Shown: positions 28,122-35,582 of the stretch, in pieces | How the letters are laid out: each line of letters opens with the position of its first letter | Numbering within the stretch: position 1 is the first letter of the stretch | Source: Lachnospiraceae bacterium | Lineage (GTDB): Bacteria; Bacillota; Clostridia; Lachnospirales; Lachnospiraceae | Direction: 5' to 3' | Assembly (NCBI GenBank): GCA_003507655.1 | Contig: DNUZ01000007.1 | Coordinates: 29,299 to 93,298, forward strand | DNA: 64,000 nt | Notes under the pieces: generated by a model | Database searches by the model: none | The model's input: only the letters and a program-made list of their open reading frames with translations | Told to the model about the DNA's origin: nothing | Position numbers and translations under genes: made by a program

Positions 28122-28772
28122 ATGAAATGTCTGTCACCGTCTATATTATCTGCTGATTTTGCCAATTTAGGCGAGCAGATCCGAGTGATTGATGAAGCGG
28201 GAGCGGATTATGTGCATATTGATGTTATGGATGGCTGTTTTGTCCCAAACATCTCCTTTGCATTTCCGGTGCTCAAAGCGATCCGTCCGCTGACGGAGAG
28301 AATTTTTGATGTGCATCTGATGATCGAGGAACCGATTCGTTATATTGACGAATTTGCGGCAGCAGGAGCGGATATCATTACCGTTCATGCAGAAGCGTGT
28401 AAACATTTAGACCGCACCATTGAAGTGATCAAAGAGCATGATGTCTTAGCAGGAGTGGCATTGAATCCTGCAACCCCATTAGAAGCGGTAGAGTATATCC
28501 TGCCAAAAGTGGACATGGTATTGTTGATGACAGTCAATCCGGGCTTTGGCGGACAGTCCTACATTTCCTATTGTACGGAAAAAATCCGTAAGTTAAAGGA
28601 GATGATCGAGCGTCAGGGACTCAAAACCGACATCCAGGTGGACGGCGGGATCAATCTGGACAATGTGGAAATGGTCATGGATGCAGGAGCAAATATCATC
28701 GTGGCAGGAAGTGCAGTGTTCAAAGGTGATGTAGAGCAGAATGTGCAGGAATTTTTAAATCGGATGAAATAA
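28122..28772 (+). CDS. rpe: Ribulose-phosphate 3-epimerase
   Basis: A 216-residue TIM-barrel enzyme interconverting ribulose-5-P and xylulose-5-P. LSPSILSADFANL, HIDVMDGCFVPN, DVHLMIEEP and NPGFGGQ are the usual metal and phosphate-site motifs; QVDGGINLDN closes the barrel. AGGAGG precedes the start. It is commonly found next to rsgA. Confidence 0.97.
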   Translation: MKCLSPSILSADFANLGEQIRVIDEAGADYVHIDVMDGCFVPNISFAFPVLKAIRPLTERIFDVHLMIEEPIRYIDEFAAAGADIITVHAEACKHLDRTIEVIKEHDVLAGVALNPATPLEAVEYILPKVDMVLLMTVNPGFGGQSYISYCTEKIRKLKEMIERQGLKTDIQVDGGINLDNVEMVMDAGANIIVAGSAVFKGDVEQNVQEFLNRMK

Positions 28773-28787
28773 GAGCGGATTAGTAAA

Positions 28788-29450
28788 ATGATACAGAAAA
28801 CAAAAAAGATATTGGTAATATCAGGCGGTGCCATAGAGGCATCTTTTATGTTAAAATATATAGAAGAACAACAATTTCGTTATATCATTGCTGCGGACTC
28901 CGGCATGGAGTTTTTATATAAGTACGGAAAAAAACCGGACATGATCGTGGGCGATTTTGATTCCGTAGACCCGGCTGTATTAGAGGCGTATCGAAAAATG
29001 GACGGCATTGAGTGGAAAGTATTACGTCCGGAAAAAGACGATACGGATACCGAGTCAGCAGTGCAGACTGCGGCAGAGCTTGGGGCAGAAGAGATTCATA
29101 TTGTAGGAGGAACCGGAAGCAGGTTAGACCATATGCTTGCAAATGTCTATCTGCTGGGATTGCTGCGGGAAGAGGGAATTTCGGCTTATCTTGTAGATGC
29201 ACATAACCGGGTACAGGTCATAGATCAAAGAACCGTGATCAAAAGAGAAACACAGTATGGAAAATATGTCTCACTGCTTCCGTTTATGGGAGCTGTGGAA
29301 GGCATCACATTAAAGGGAATGAAATATCCATTAGAGGATTATATATTAGATCACTGCCATTCAATTGGGATCAGTAATGAGATCACAGGAGAACAGGCAG
29401 AGATTGAATTTCGAACAGGCAGATTAATTGTAATTGAGTCTAAGGATTAG
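28788..29450 (+). CDS. thiN: Thiamine pyrophosphokinase
   Basis: A 220-residue kinase making thiamine diphosphate from thiamine and ATP. The catalytic region ADSGMEFLYKYGKKPDMIVGDFDSVDP and the RPEKDDTDTESAV and GGTGSRLDHML motifs are typical. It ends the rsgA-rpe-thiN run. No TPP riboswitch was seen upstream, consistent with its place inside the operon. Confidence 0.95.
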   Translation: MIQKTKKILVISGGAIEASFMLKYIEEQQFRYIIAADSGMEFLYKYGKKPDMIVGDFDSVDPAVLEAYRKMDGIEWKVLRPEKDDTDTESAVQTAAELGAEEIHIVGGTGSRLDHMLANVYLLGLLREEGISAYLVDAHNRVQVIDQRTVIKRETQYGKYVSLLPFMGAVEGITLKGMKYPLEDYILDHCHSIGISNEITGEQAEIEFRTGRLIVIESKD

Positions 29451-29560
29451 GAATAAATTTTACTGGAGAAAGAAGGTAGAGGAAAAGTAACAGAAAGAGG
29501 TGGGAGAGTCTGTGAATTTGCAAATGGTAGTAACCTATATAGGGGTAGATTTTTTTTGCG

Positions 29561-30418
29561 ATGGCACGCATCAGAAGAACGGATAAACGTCCGGGCAGAC
29601 TGGTCTATCTGATCTGTCAGATACCGATCGGGCTTGCAATGGTATTATGTCTGACGACACCGTGGACCGGCTGGGTATTTCAGATTGCGGCAGATGGTAC
29701 ATACCAAAGAGGCGTATTGTTCGTTTTTGTGTCATCCCTGCAATATCTGTATAGTCTTGTAGTCTGTATCTATGCCGTAAAGTATGGCATCCGGGAAACG
29801 AATAAGGAAAGACGGACATTGTGCTGGCTGTTTGGAATATTTTTGATATTTCCATTGGCAGCAGGTATGGTACAGATGACAGTTGGAAACACACCGATCA
29901 TAGCACCGGCGATCATCACTTCGTTGTTTATCATTTTTGTCTATGTACAAAGGACACAGATCTATAATGACGCACTGACCGGACTGAATAACCGGAAACG
30001 TCTGTTTTTTATGCTGGAGGCAAAAATCCCGCAGGTGGATAAAGAGCATCCAATGCTTCTCTATATTTTAGATGCAAACCGTTTTAAACAGATCAATGAC
30101 AAGTATGCTCATGCAGAGGGTGACAATGCATTGGTTTCCATTGCAGAGTGTATGATGCAGCTTGCAGGAGAGTATCACATCTTTGTCGCACGTTATGGCG
30201 GTGATGAATTTATGATGTTAGATTACGGAACAGAGCTTTTAGAGCCTGTAAGAGTAATGGAGAGATTGCATTTTCTGATTGCTAAGAAATGTGAAGAGAA
30301 GAAAATAAGAGAGCAAGTCCTTTACTCGTGGGGGATTCCATGGGGAGAGGACTTGGTTTCATTTTATCATAATTTACATTACGGTTTGTTTTTAATCAAG
30401 GCGTGCCCTGTTGCTTGA
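29561..30418 (+). CDS. N-terminally truncated membrane GGDEF protein
   Basis: A 285-residue protein with about four hydrophobic helices and a GGDEF domain (about residues 135-285) predicted to make c-di-GMP. DALTGLNNRKRLF, DANRFKQINDKYAHAEGDN and RYGGDEF are intact, but no RxxD inhibitory site is seen. There is no ribosome site near this ATG. A well-placed GTG at 29512 (after GAGGTGGGAG) opens VNLQMVVTYIGVDFF in another frame and stops after 24 codons. I infer that the upstream membrane helices were lost by a deletion that also shifted the frame. The gene may be dead or expressed as a fragment. Confidence 0.65.
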   Translation: MARIRRTDKRPGRLVYLICQIPIGLAMVLCLTTPWTGWVFQIAADGTYQRGVLFVFVSSLQYLYSLVVCIYAVKYGIRETNKERRTLCWLFGIFLIFPLAAGMVQMTVGNTPIIAPAIITSLFIIFVYVQRTQIYNDALTGLNNRKRLFFMLEAKIPQVDKEHPMLLYILDANRFKQINDKYAHAEGDNALVSIAECMMQLAGEYHIFVARYGGDEFMMLDYGTELLEPVRVMERLHFLIAKKCEEKKIREQVLYSWGIPWGEDLVSFYHNLHYGLFLIKACPVA

Positions 30419-30443
30419 CAATATGGTAAAAACACCATATTAT
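30415..30443 (+). promoter_or_regulatory. HigBA promoter with internal palindromic operator
   Basis: -35 TTGACA (30415-30420), 17-bp spacer, -10 TATTAT (30438-30443). The spacer is almost entirely an inverted repeat, ATATGGT-AAAAAC-ACCATAT (30421-30440), the likely autorepression site for the XRE antitoxin. Confidence 0.85.
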
Positions 30444-30474
30444 ATTTATATAGAAATCACATCGGAGGAAAGTT

Positions 30475-30828
30475 ATGAGTGAATTTAAAGCAGAATTCTA
30501 CGAAACAGAGGAGGGAAAGAAACCCGCGAAAGATTTTATGCTTTCACAAAATCCTAAAATGAAGGCAAAATTATTTGGCTTAGTTAGTATTTTAGAGCAG
30601 TATGGGAATCAGTTAAGAGAACCATACAGTAAACCTTTAGGTGACGGAATATTTGAATTGCGAGCAAAAGTAGGGACAGATATTTCAAGAGTATTATATT
30701 TCTTTTATTATGAAGGGAGAATAGTATTAACACATGGTTTTGTTAAGAAGACGAAAAAGACACCGCCAAGTGAAATTGAATATGCAAAGAAATGCAGAAA
30801 AGCTTTTTTAGAAAGGAGTGGTGAATAA
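30475..30828 (+). CDS. higB: RelE/HigB-type toxin
   Basis: A 117-residue basic protein of the phage-derived Gp49/HigB family, ribosome-dependent mRNA interferases. FELRAKVGTDISRVLYFF and ITHGFVKKTKKTP-like segments (here VLTHGFVKKTKKTPP) carry the conserved Arg and Lys residues. GGAGG precedes the start. The toxin gene comes first and overlaps the antitoxin by one base (TAATG), the usual HigBA order. Confidence 0.93.
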   Translation: MSEFKAEFYETEEGKKPAKDFMLSQNPKMKAKLFGLVSILEQYGNQLREPYSKPLGDGIFELRAKVGTDISRVLYFFYYEGRIVLTHGFVKKTKKTPPSEIEYAKKCRKAFLERSGE

Positions 30829-31124
30829 TGAGTGAATTTCAAAATTTATTACAAGAAGAATTAAAAGACCCTGAATTTAAAAAGGAATGGGATGACATGC
30901 AGCCGGAAATGGATGTTATTCGTGCCATGATTGATGCACGCATTGAACAGAATTTAACACAAAAAGAGCTTGCAAAGCGTACGGGAATAGATCAGGCAGA
31001 TATAAGTAAACTTGAAAATGGAACCAGAAATCCATCTTTAAAACTTTTGAAGCGGTTAGCTCATGGTATGGGGATGCAATTAAAAATTGAATTTGTACCA
31101 ATGCAAACACAATTACGGAAATAG
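30828..31124 (+). CDS. higA: HigA-type XRE antitoxin
   Basis: A 98-residue protein whose C-terminal two thirds form a helix-turn-helix (NLTQKELAKRTGIDQADISKLENGTRNPS). It would neutralise the neighbouring toxin and repress the shared promoter through the palindrome at 30421-30440. It overlaps higB by one base and is followed by a terminator. Confidence 0.94.
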   Translation: MSEFQNLLQEELKDPEFKKEWDDMQPEMDVIRAMIDARIEQNLTQKELAKRTGIDQADISKLENGTRNPSLKLLKRLAHGMGMQLKIEFVPMQTQLRK

Positions 31125-31138
31125 CGTATAATATTTTA

Positions 31139-31176
31139 GGCATTCGGATTCTGAAAGGAGTCCGAATGTCTTTTTT
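31139..31176 (+). terminator. Terminator of the HigBA module
   Basis: CATTCGGA (31141-31148) pairs with TCCGAATG (31161-31168), followed by TCTTTTTT. Confidence 0.85.
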
Positions 31177-31265
31177 GATTCTTTTGATTATTCCAAATAT
31201 ATTCCGGTAAGCAGATAAATGTGGTAAAATAAAGCAATAACAATACAAGATTTTGAAATAGGAAA

Positions 31266-31313
31266 GTGACTGAAAAGGTGACTGAAAGGGTGATTGATAG
31301 GATCACTGAAAAA
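31266..31313 (+). repeat. 12-bp degenerate tandem repeat, four units
   Basis: Units GTGACTGAAAAG, GTGACTGAAAGG, GTGATTGATAGG and ATCACTGAAAAA follow without gaps. Read from GTG at 31266 they encode VTEK-VTER-VIDR-ITEK and continue to a stop at about 31350, a 28-32 codon frame ahead of the surface-protein gene. The heptad-like pattern recalls tails of some DNA-binding proteins. It may be a gene relic or a leader peptide. Confidence 0.6.
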
Positions 31314-31370
31314 AGTAGGGAAATAATATATTATTACTGGAAAATCAACTAAAAAAGGAGGTCTAAAGCT

Positions 31371-34253
31371 ATGAAAAAGAAACAAAAAGGAAAATTAGTG
31401 TTAGGACTGTTCATGGGATGCTGTCTTTTATACGCAATGTCTGGATTTTCCACAAAATCCGTACAGGCAGCAGCATCTCTCCAAAAAGAGGACGGGCAGT
31501 TAGTCGGAGGGAAAGCTCAGGACATCTCACCGGCGGGAAAATACAAACCAAAAGAGAACGAAGATGCAAAAAATACAGAAGTAAAGAGTCAGGATACAAA
31601 GAGTACAGAAGCAGAGAACATAGAAGTAAAGGATCAGGAAGAACAAAAAAGTACCGGAACGAATGATCTGACTCAGAATGCGACAGGAGCTTCTGCGCAG
31701 AGCGGTACATATGGCAATGTAAAATGGAAATTATCAGGTACGACACTGACGATCACAGGTTCCGGTGCAATGCCGGATGCAAGTCTGTCAGAACCTGCAC
31801 CGTGGAGCGAACTCAATGTAAAGAGTGTAGTGATCAGTGAGGGGATTACCGTGATCGGACAGCAGAACTTTTGCAGAATGAGTTCCATTACATCGGTTAG
31901 CTTTCCACAATCCTTACAGACCATCAAAGAGGCCGCATTTTATGAGTGTTCATCACTTACAGAAGTAAAACTTGCTAAGAATGTCAAAACCATAGAGAGC
32001 GGAGCATTTGCAGGATGTACTTCATTAGCAGCATTTTCCGCAAGCGGAGTAACCACAATGGGGGATTATGCATTGCAGGAGACCGTGATTACTACTTTTG
32101 AAATTCCTAAAAAAATGACAAAATTTTCGCCACAGATATTATTTGGCAATACGAGCCTTTCCGAGTTGAAAGTTGCATCCGGCAACACTGCTTTTATAGC
32201 AGAAGATGGTGTTTTATATACAAAAGATAAGTCCACGTTAGTGCTATTTCCAGTGAATAAAGCGGTTACACAATTTACCGTGCCGACCGGTGTAAAGCAG
32301 ATCGGAGATTATGCTTTTTCCAAGACCCGTAATCTGAAAAGCGTTCGTTTTTCCAATGTAACAACACTTGGGGAGGGAGCATTTTACGATTCCTCATTAT
32401 CAGGAGCATTGGTACTTACCGATAAGATAACAACGGCTGGCAGTTTTGCATTCGATAGTTGTACAGAGATTACATCCGTCAAATTCGGGAAAGGACTGAA
32501 AGAGTCCCCTTACAGGATGTTTGAGGCGTGCAGCAGCATTAAAACGATTGATTTTGGCGGACTTCAGACCTTGGGTATGCGTACTTTCTGCGATTGTAGC
32601 AGTTTAGTGAACGTCACACTTCCGGATCGAATGAAAAAATGGGGTGGTTCCGTTTTTAACAGTTGTAGCAGCCTGAAAACGTTTACGGCAAAAGGCTTAG
32701 AAACGATCGGTTATGCTGATTTTGCACAGTGCTATGCGTTAGAAACGGTAAATTTGTCAAAGGTGAAAACAATCTATCGACAGGCATTTGCAAATTGCCC
32801 TTCTTTAACCAGTATTACGCTTCCGGCATCTACACAGTATGTAGATGAGAACGCCTTTGAGGCAGGGGTACAGGTAAACTGCCTGAATAAAGAACTTGTG
32901 AAGTTTGGTAAAAATGGACTTCATTATGCAGAGAAGATCACCATTTCCGGTACCAGAGATTATAAAAAAGCCTTTGAGGTTCTTTCCATTGTAAATAAAA
33001 AAAGAGCGGAAAATGGTTTGTCGGCACTGACGATGGACAGCAGTCTGTTAGAAACAGCTATGATCAGGGCTGGCGAACAGGAAGTGCTGTTTTCCCATAC
33101 AAGACCGGATGGTGCAGCCTGTTTTTCCGCAAATGCAGCTATGATCGCAGAAAATGTTGCGATCAATCAGCGTTCAGCTTCAGAAGTGATGAACAGTTGG
33201 ATGAATTCAGAAGGTCATAGAGAGAATATTCTTTCGAAAGATGCCACAACGATAGGAATCGGATGTTTTTATATGGATGGAGTCTATACATGGGCGCAGT
33301 GCTTTGGGAATGCCGAGAATCCGCAGGCAGCAGCGAAACCGGCGAATCAGACAGTAAGTCAGTCGATGTATATTCCAAACGGCACTTTTTCGGAAGCGAT
33401 CACAAGCAGGGGAATCATATGGAATACGCCGAAAGAGTATACATATCAGTTTAGTATTGGGATTGATAGTGCAAAATGTCAGGTTGGAAAAAAGACACAG
33501 GCAAAATTGTGGCTGATCAATCCGGAATTTGGACAAAAGGTGGCATTTAGCAGTAAGAATATCACCTGGGTATCCGGCAATACGAAGATCGCGAAAACAG
33601 ATGCCAAAGGAAAGGTATCCTTTGTCGGCTCGGGAAATGTAACGATCACAGGTAAAACGAAATACTATCAGACCTCTGTGAAAATAAAAGTCAAAGACAA
33701 TGGAAAAACAAGTACGAAAAAATCCTCAAAAGTAGTCTTAAAGGACAAGTATGCCATTTACACAGGCAAAGCGATCAAGATCGGTAAGGCGAAGGCAACC
33801 GGAAGCAAAGGAAAAGTAACCTACACCTATTATACGGATGCGAAGTGCAAAAAGAAGCTGAAAAACTATCCGAAAAAAGTCGGAACTTATTATGTAAGAG
33901 CAAAAGTTGCAGCAACCAGCACGCATAAGAGTGCACAGTCTAATATTGCAAAACTGGTGATCCAAAAAAAGAATCCAATGACTGTAAAAGTCAAGTCAAA
34001 GACTTACAAAGCCAAGGCATCTACCGGTAAACTTGCAAAGAACTATTCCTTTAAGATCGGTGTCACAAAGGCAAAGGGAACGGTAACCTACAGTAAGTCC
34101 AAGAATTGTAAGAAATATATTACGGTAAACAATAAAGGAAAGGTAAGCATCAAAAAGGGAACACCGAGAGGAAAATATACGATCAACGTAAAGGCAAAGG
34201 GAAAAGGAACCTATGCCAGCCGTACGATTAAAGTATCGATTAAGGTAAAATAA
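31371..34253 (+). CDS. Secreted leucine-rich-repeat (BspA-like) protein with CAP/SCP domain
   Basis: A 960-residue exported protein. Lys-rich N-terminus plus hydrophobic core and an alanine-rich cleavage region (KSVQAAAS) form a signal peptide. A charged linker (about 45-110) is followed by BspA-type leucine-rich repeats (about 115-510; repeated SFAFDSCTEITSV-like units), a CAP/SCP domain (about 545-650) with SHTRPDG, AENVAIN and SEGHRENIL motifs, an Ig-like Big_2 segment, and Lys/Thr/Tyr-rich C-terminal repeats. No LPxTG anchor is seen. AGGAGG precedes the start. Probably a cell-surface or matrix-binding protein; ligand unknown. Confidence 0.88.
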   Translation: MKKKQKGKLVLGLFMGCCLLYAMSGFSTKSVQAAASLQKEDGQLVGGKAQDISPAGKYKPKENEDAKNTEVKSQDTKSTEAENIEVKDQEEQKSTGTNDLTQNATGASAQSGTYGNVKWKLSGTTLTITGSGAMPDASLSEPAPWSELNVKSVVISEGITVIGQQNFCRMSSITSVSFPQSLQTIKEAAFYECSSLTEVKLAKNVKTIESGAFAGCTSLAAFSASGVTTMGDYALQETVITTFEIPKKMTKFSPQILFGNTSLSELKVASGNTAFIAEDGVLYTKDKSTLVLFPVNKAVTQFTVPTGVKQIGDYAFSKTRNLKSVRFSNVTTLGEGAFYDSSLSGALVLTDKITTAGSFAFDSCTEITSVKFGKGLKESPYRMFEACSSIKTIDFGGLQTLGMRTFCDCSSLVNVTLPDRMKKWGGSVFNSCSSLKTFTAKGLETIGYADFAQCYALETVNLSKVKTIYRQAFANCPSLTSITLPASTQYVDENAFEAGVQVNCLNKELVKFGKNGLHYAEKITISGTRDYKKAFEVLSIVNKKRAENGLSALTMDSSLLETAMIRAGEQEVLFSHTRPDGAACFSANAAMIAENVAINQRSASEVMNSWMNSEGHRENILSKDATTIGIGCFYMDGVYTWAQCFGNAENPQAAAKPANQTVSQSMYIPNGTFSEAITSRGIIWNTPKEYTYQFSIGIDSAKCQVGKKTQAKLWLINPEFGQKVAFSSKNITWVSGNTKIAKTDAKGKVSFVGSGNVTITGKTKYYQTSVKIKVKDNGKTSTKKSSKVVLKDKYAIYTGKAIKIGKAKATGSKGKVTYTYYTDAKCKKKLKNYPKKVGTYYVRAKVAATSTHKSAQSNIAKLVIQKKNPMTVKVKSKTYKAKASTGKLAKNYSFKIGVTKAKGTVTYSKSKNCKKYITVNNKGKVSIKKGTPRGKYTINVKAKGKGTYASRTIKVSIKVK

Positions 34254-34286
34254 AAAACATAGCAATACAAGAACGGGAGAATTTTC

Positions 34287-34856
34287 ATGGAATTAACAAC
34301 CAAAAGACTGATACTGCGTAAATGGCAGGCATCAGATGCTAAAAGCCTGTATGAATACGCAAAAGATCCAAGGGTTGGCCCCATTGCCGGCTGGCCGATA
34401 CATACAAGTGTAGAAGACAGCAGAGAGATCATAAAGAATGTATTATCTGCGGATGAGACCTATGCAGTAATACCAAAAGATCAGGATCAGGCAGTAGGCA
34501 GTGTAGGACTGATGATCGGGTCTGCAAGTAATTTAGATATTCCTGACACCGAAGGAGAGATCGGATATTGGATCGGAGTGCCGTTCTGGGGACAGGGACT
34601 GATACCGGAAGCTGTGGAGGAACTGTTAAGGCACGGTTTTGAAGATTTGAAGTTAGACAGGATCTGGTGTGGCTATTTTGATGGAAATGAGAAATCAAAA
34701 CGGGTACAGGAAAAATGCGGATTTATCTATCATCATACCAACCGTGATATCCATTGGAAATTGATGGATGATATACGCACGGAGCACGTTACCTGCATGA
34801 GCAGGGAGGACGCAGAACTGCTGGTACAGGAGCGGAAAAACAGCTTAAGGGAGTAG
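34287..34856 (+). CDS. GNAT-family N-acetyltransferase, with foreign-looking C-terminal tail
   Basis: A 189-residue RimJ/RimL-like acetyltransferase: MELTTKRLILRKWQASDAK start, acetyl-CoA region GYWIGVPFWGQGLIPEAV, and NEKSKRVQEKCGF. The substrate is unknown. The family fold should end near DIRTEHVTC. The last ~20 residues (SREDAELLVQERKNSLRE) then stop at TAG, and the same frame continues open after the stop for more than 130 codons. The tail looks like part of the decayed downstream gene, so I infer a deletion that joined the two genes. The enzyme itself may still work. Confidence 0.85.
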   Translation: MELTTKRLILRKWQASDAKSLYEYAKDPRVGPIAGWPIHTSVEDSREIIKNVLSADETYAVIPKDQDQAVGSVGLMIGSASNLDIPDTEGEIGYWIGVPFWGQGLIPEAVEELLRHGFEDLKLDRIWCGYFDGNEKSKRVQEKCGFIYHHTNRDIHWKLMDDIRTEHVTCMSREDAELLVQERKNSLRE

Positions 34857-35279
34857 CAGAGAGTAGAATTTGGGGAGGGAATCCTAAAAAAGCTGGTTTT
34901 TCATTTTTGCGACTCCCCGTTTATCATGCAGGAAAACTATGCGGATACATTGATGCGGTTACAGGATATTTTTTATCTGTATAAAAATGAATCCTTAGAT
35001 GAACTGACCGATGATGAGCTGTTAGAGTACATGAAAGAGAAATTTGATGGAATCTGTGCCGGAGATCTTGATTATTTAGAGGGAACGGTACTTGATACAT
35101 TCGCAAGAGAGGTGCGGACCGGTACGAAAAAATATATCGGAAATATCGGGAGGATGAGGCATGAATACAGAGCAGAAAACAGATCAGCAGATCGATTATG
35201 GAATGGAAGAACTGATCCCCGTAGTAGCAGAGCTGACAGAAAAATTCACCTCAGCAGAGAGCAGCTCCGTCTCGTATGA
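34857..35279 (+). pseudogene. Decayed remnant of a two-gene cassette, first gene (DUF6323-like)
   Basis: In frame with the acetyltransferase and directly after its TAG, the frame reads QRVEFGEGILKKLVFHF and then CDSPFIMQENYADTLMRLQ, all without a start codon until ATG at 34926 that has no ribosome site. From memory this resembles the DUF6323 family of Firmicutes; I cannot verify that. The 3' end also looks shifted, because the frame runs past the ribosome site and start of the next gene into unrelated sequence. Probably non-functional. Confidence 0.6.
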
Positions 35280-35429
35280 GAGAGCAAGACACTTGATGGA
35301 GGCAGTGCATCACAGGAGGAAGAACCCTACGAAGTATTAGAAGAGCTGGTATGCAGTCAGACAGCAGAGGAGTTAAAAAAACAGTGTAGAAAGATTATAG
35401 ACAGCAGCACAGACTGCATGGAACGGTAG
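35161..35429 (+). pseudogene. Decayed remnant of the second cassette gene (DUF6179-like), frameshifted and truncated
   Basis: An ATG 7 bases after GGAGG opens MNTEQKTDQQIDYGMEELI and reads to YERARHLMEAV, then stops after 61 codons at 35343-35345. A second frame from about 35301 reads ASQEEEPYEVLEELV and stops at 35427-35429, so one frame break near 35307 joins them. The product would still be only ~90 residues. From memory the start resembles DUF6179, which neighbours DUF6323, but this is unverified. Confidence 0.55.
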
Positions 35430-35582
35430 TTCTGACGGACTTTGGATATTTATAAAAAGCAGTGTAAAAAATTGCATTTTTTGACAAAATATGACGAAAA
35501 AAATATTGCAAAAGCCTACCAATCTGATTATAATAATCGTATATGAGAGAATACAAAAATACACAAAAAGGGAGAGAAGCAT

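Noticed and set aside
30290-30418. Possible C-terminal truncation of the GGDEF protein
   Set aside because: The end NLHYGLFLIK aligns with the usual xADxALYxxK end of the domain, so the domain appears complete; only the N-terminus looks damaged.
35481-35545. Sigma-28 (flagellar) promoter for the first chemoreceptor
   Set aside because: No TAAA-N15-CCGATAT-like pair was found; only a TTGACA without a convincing -10.
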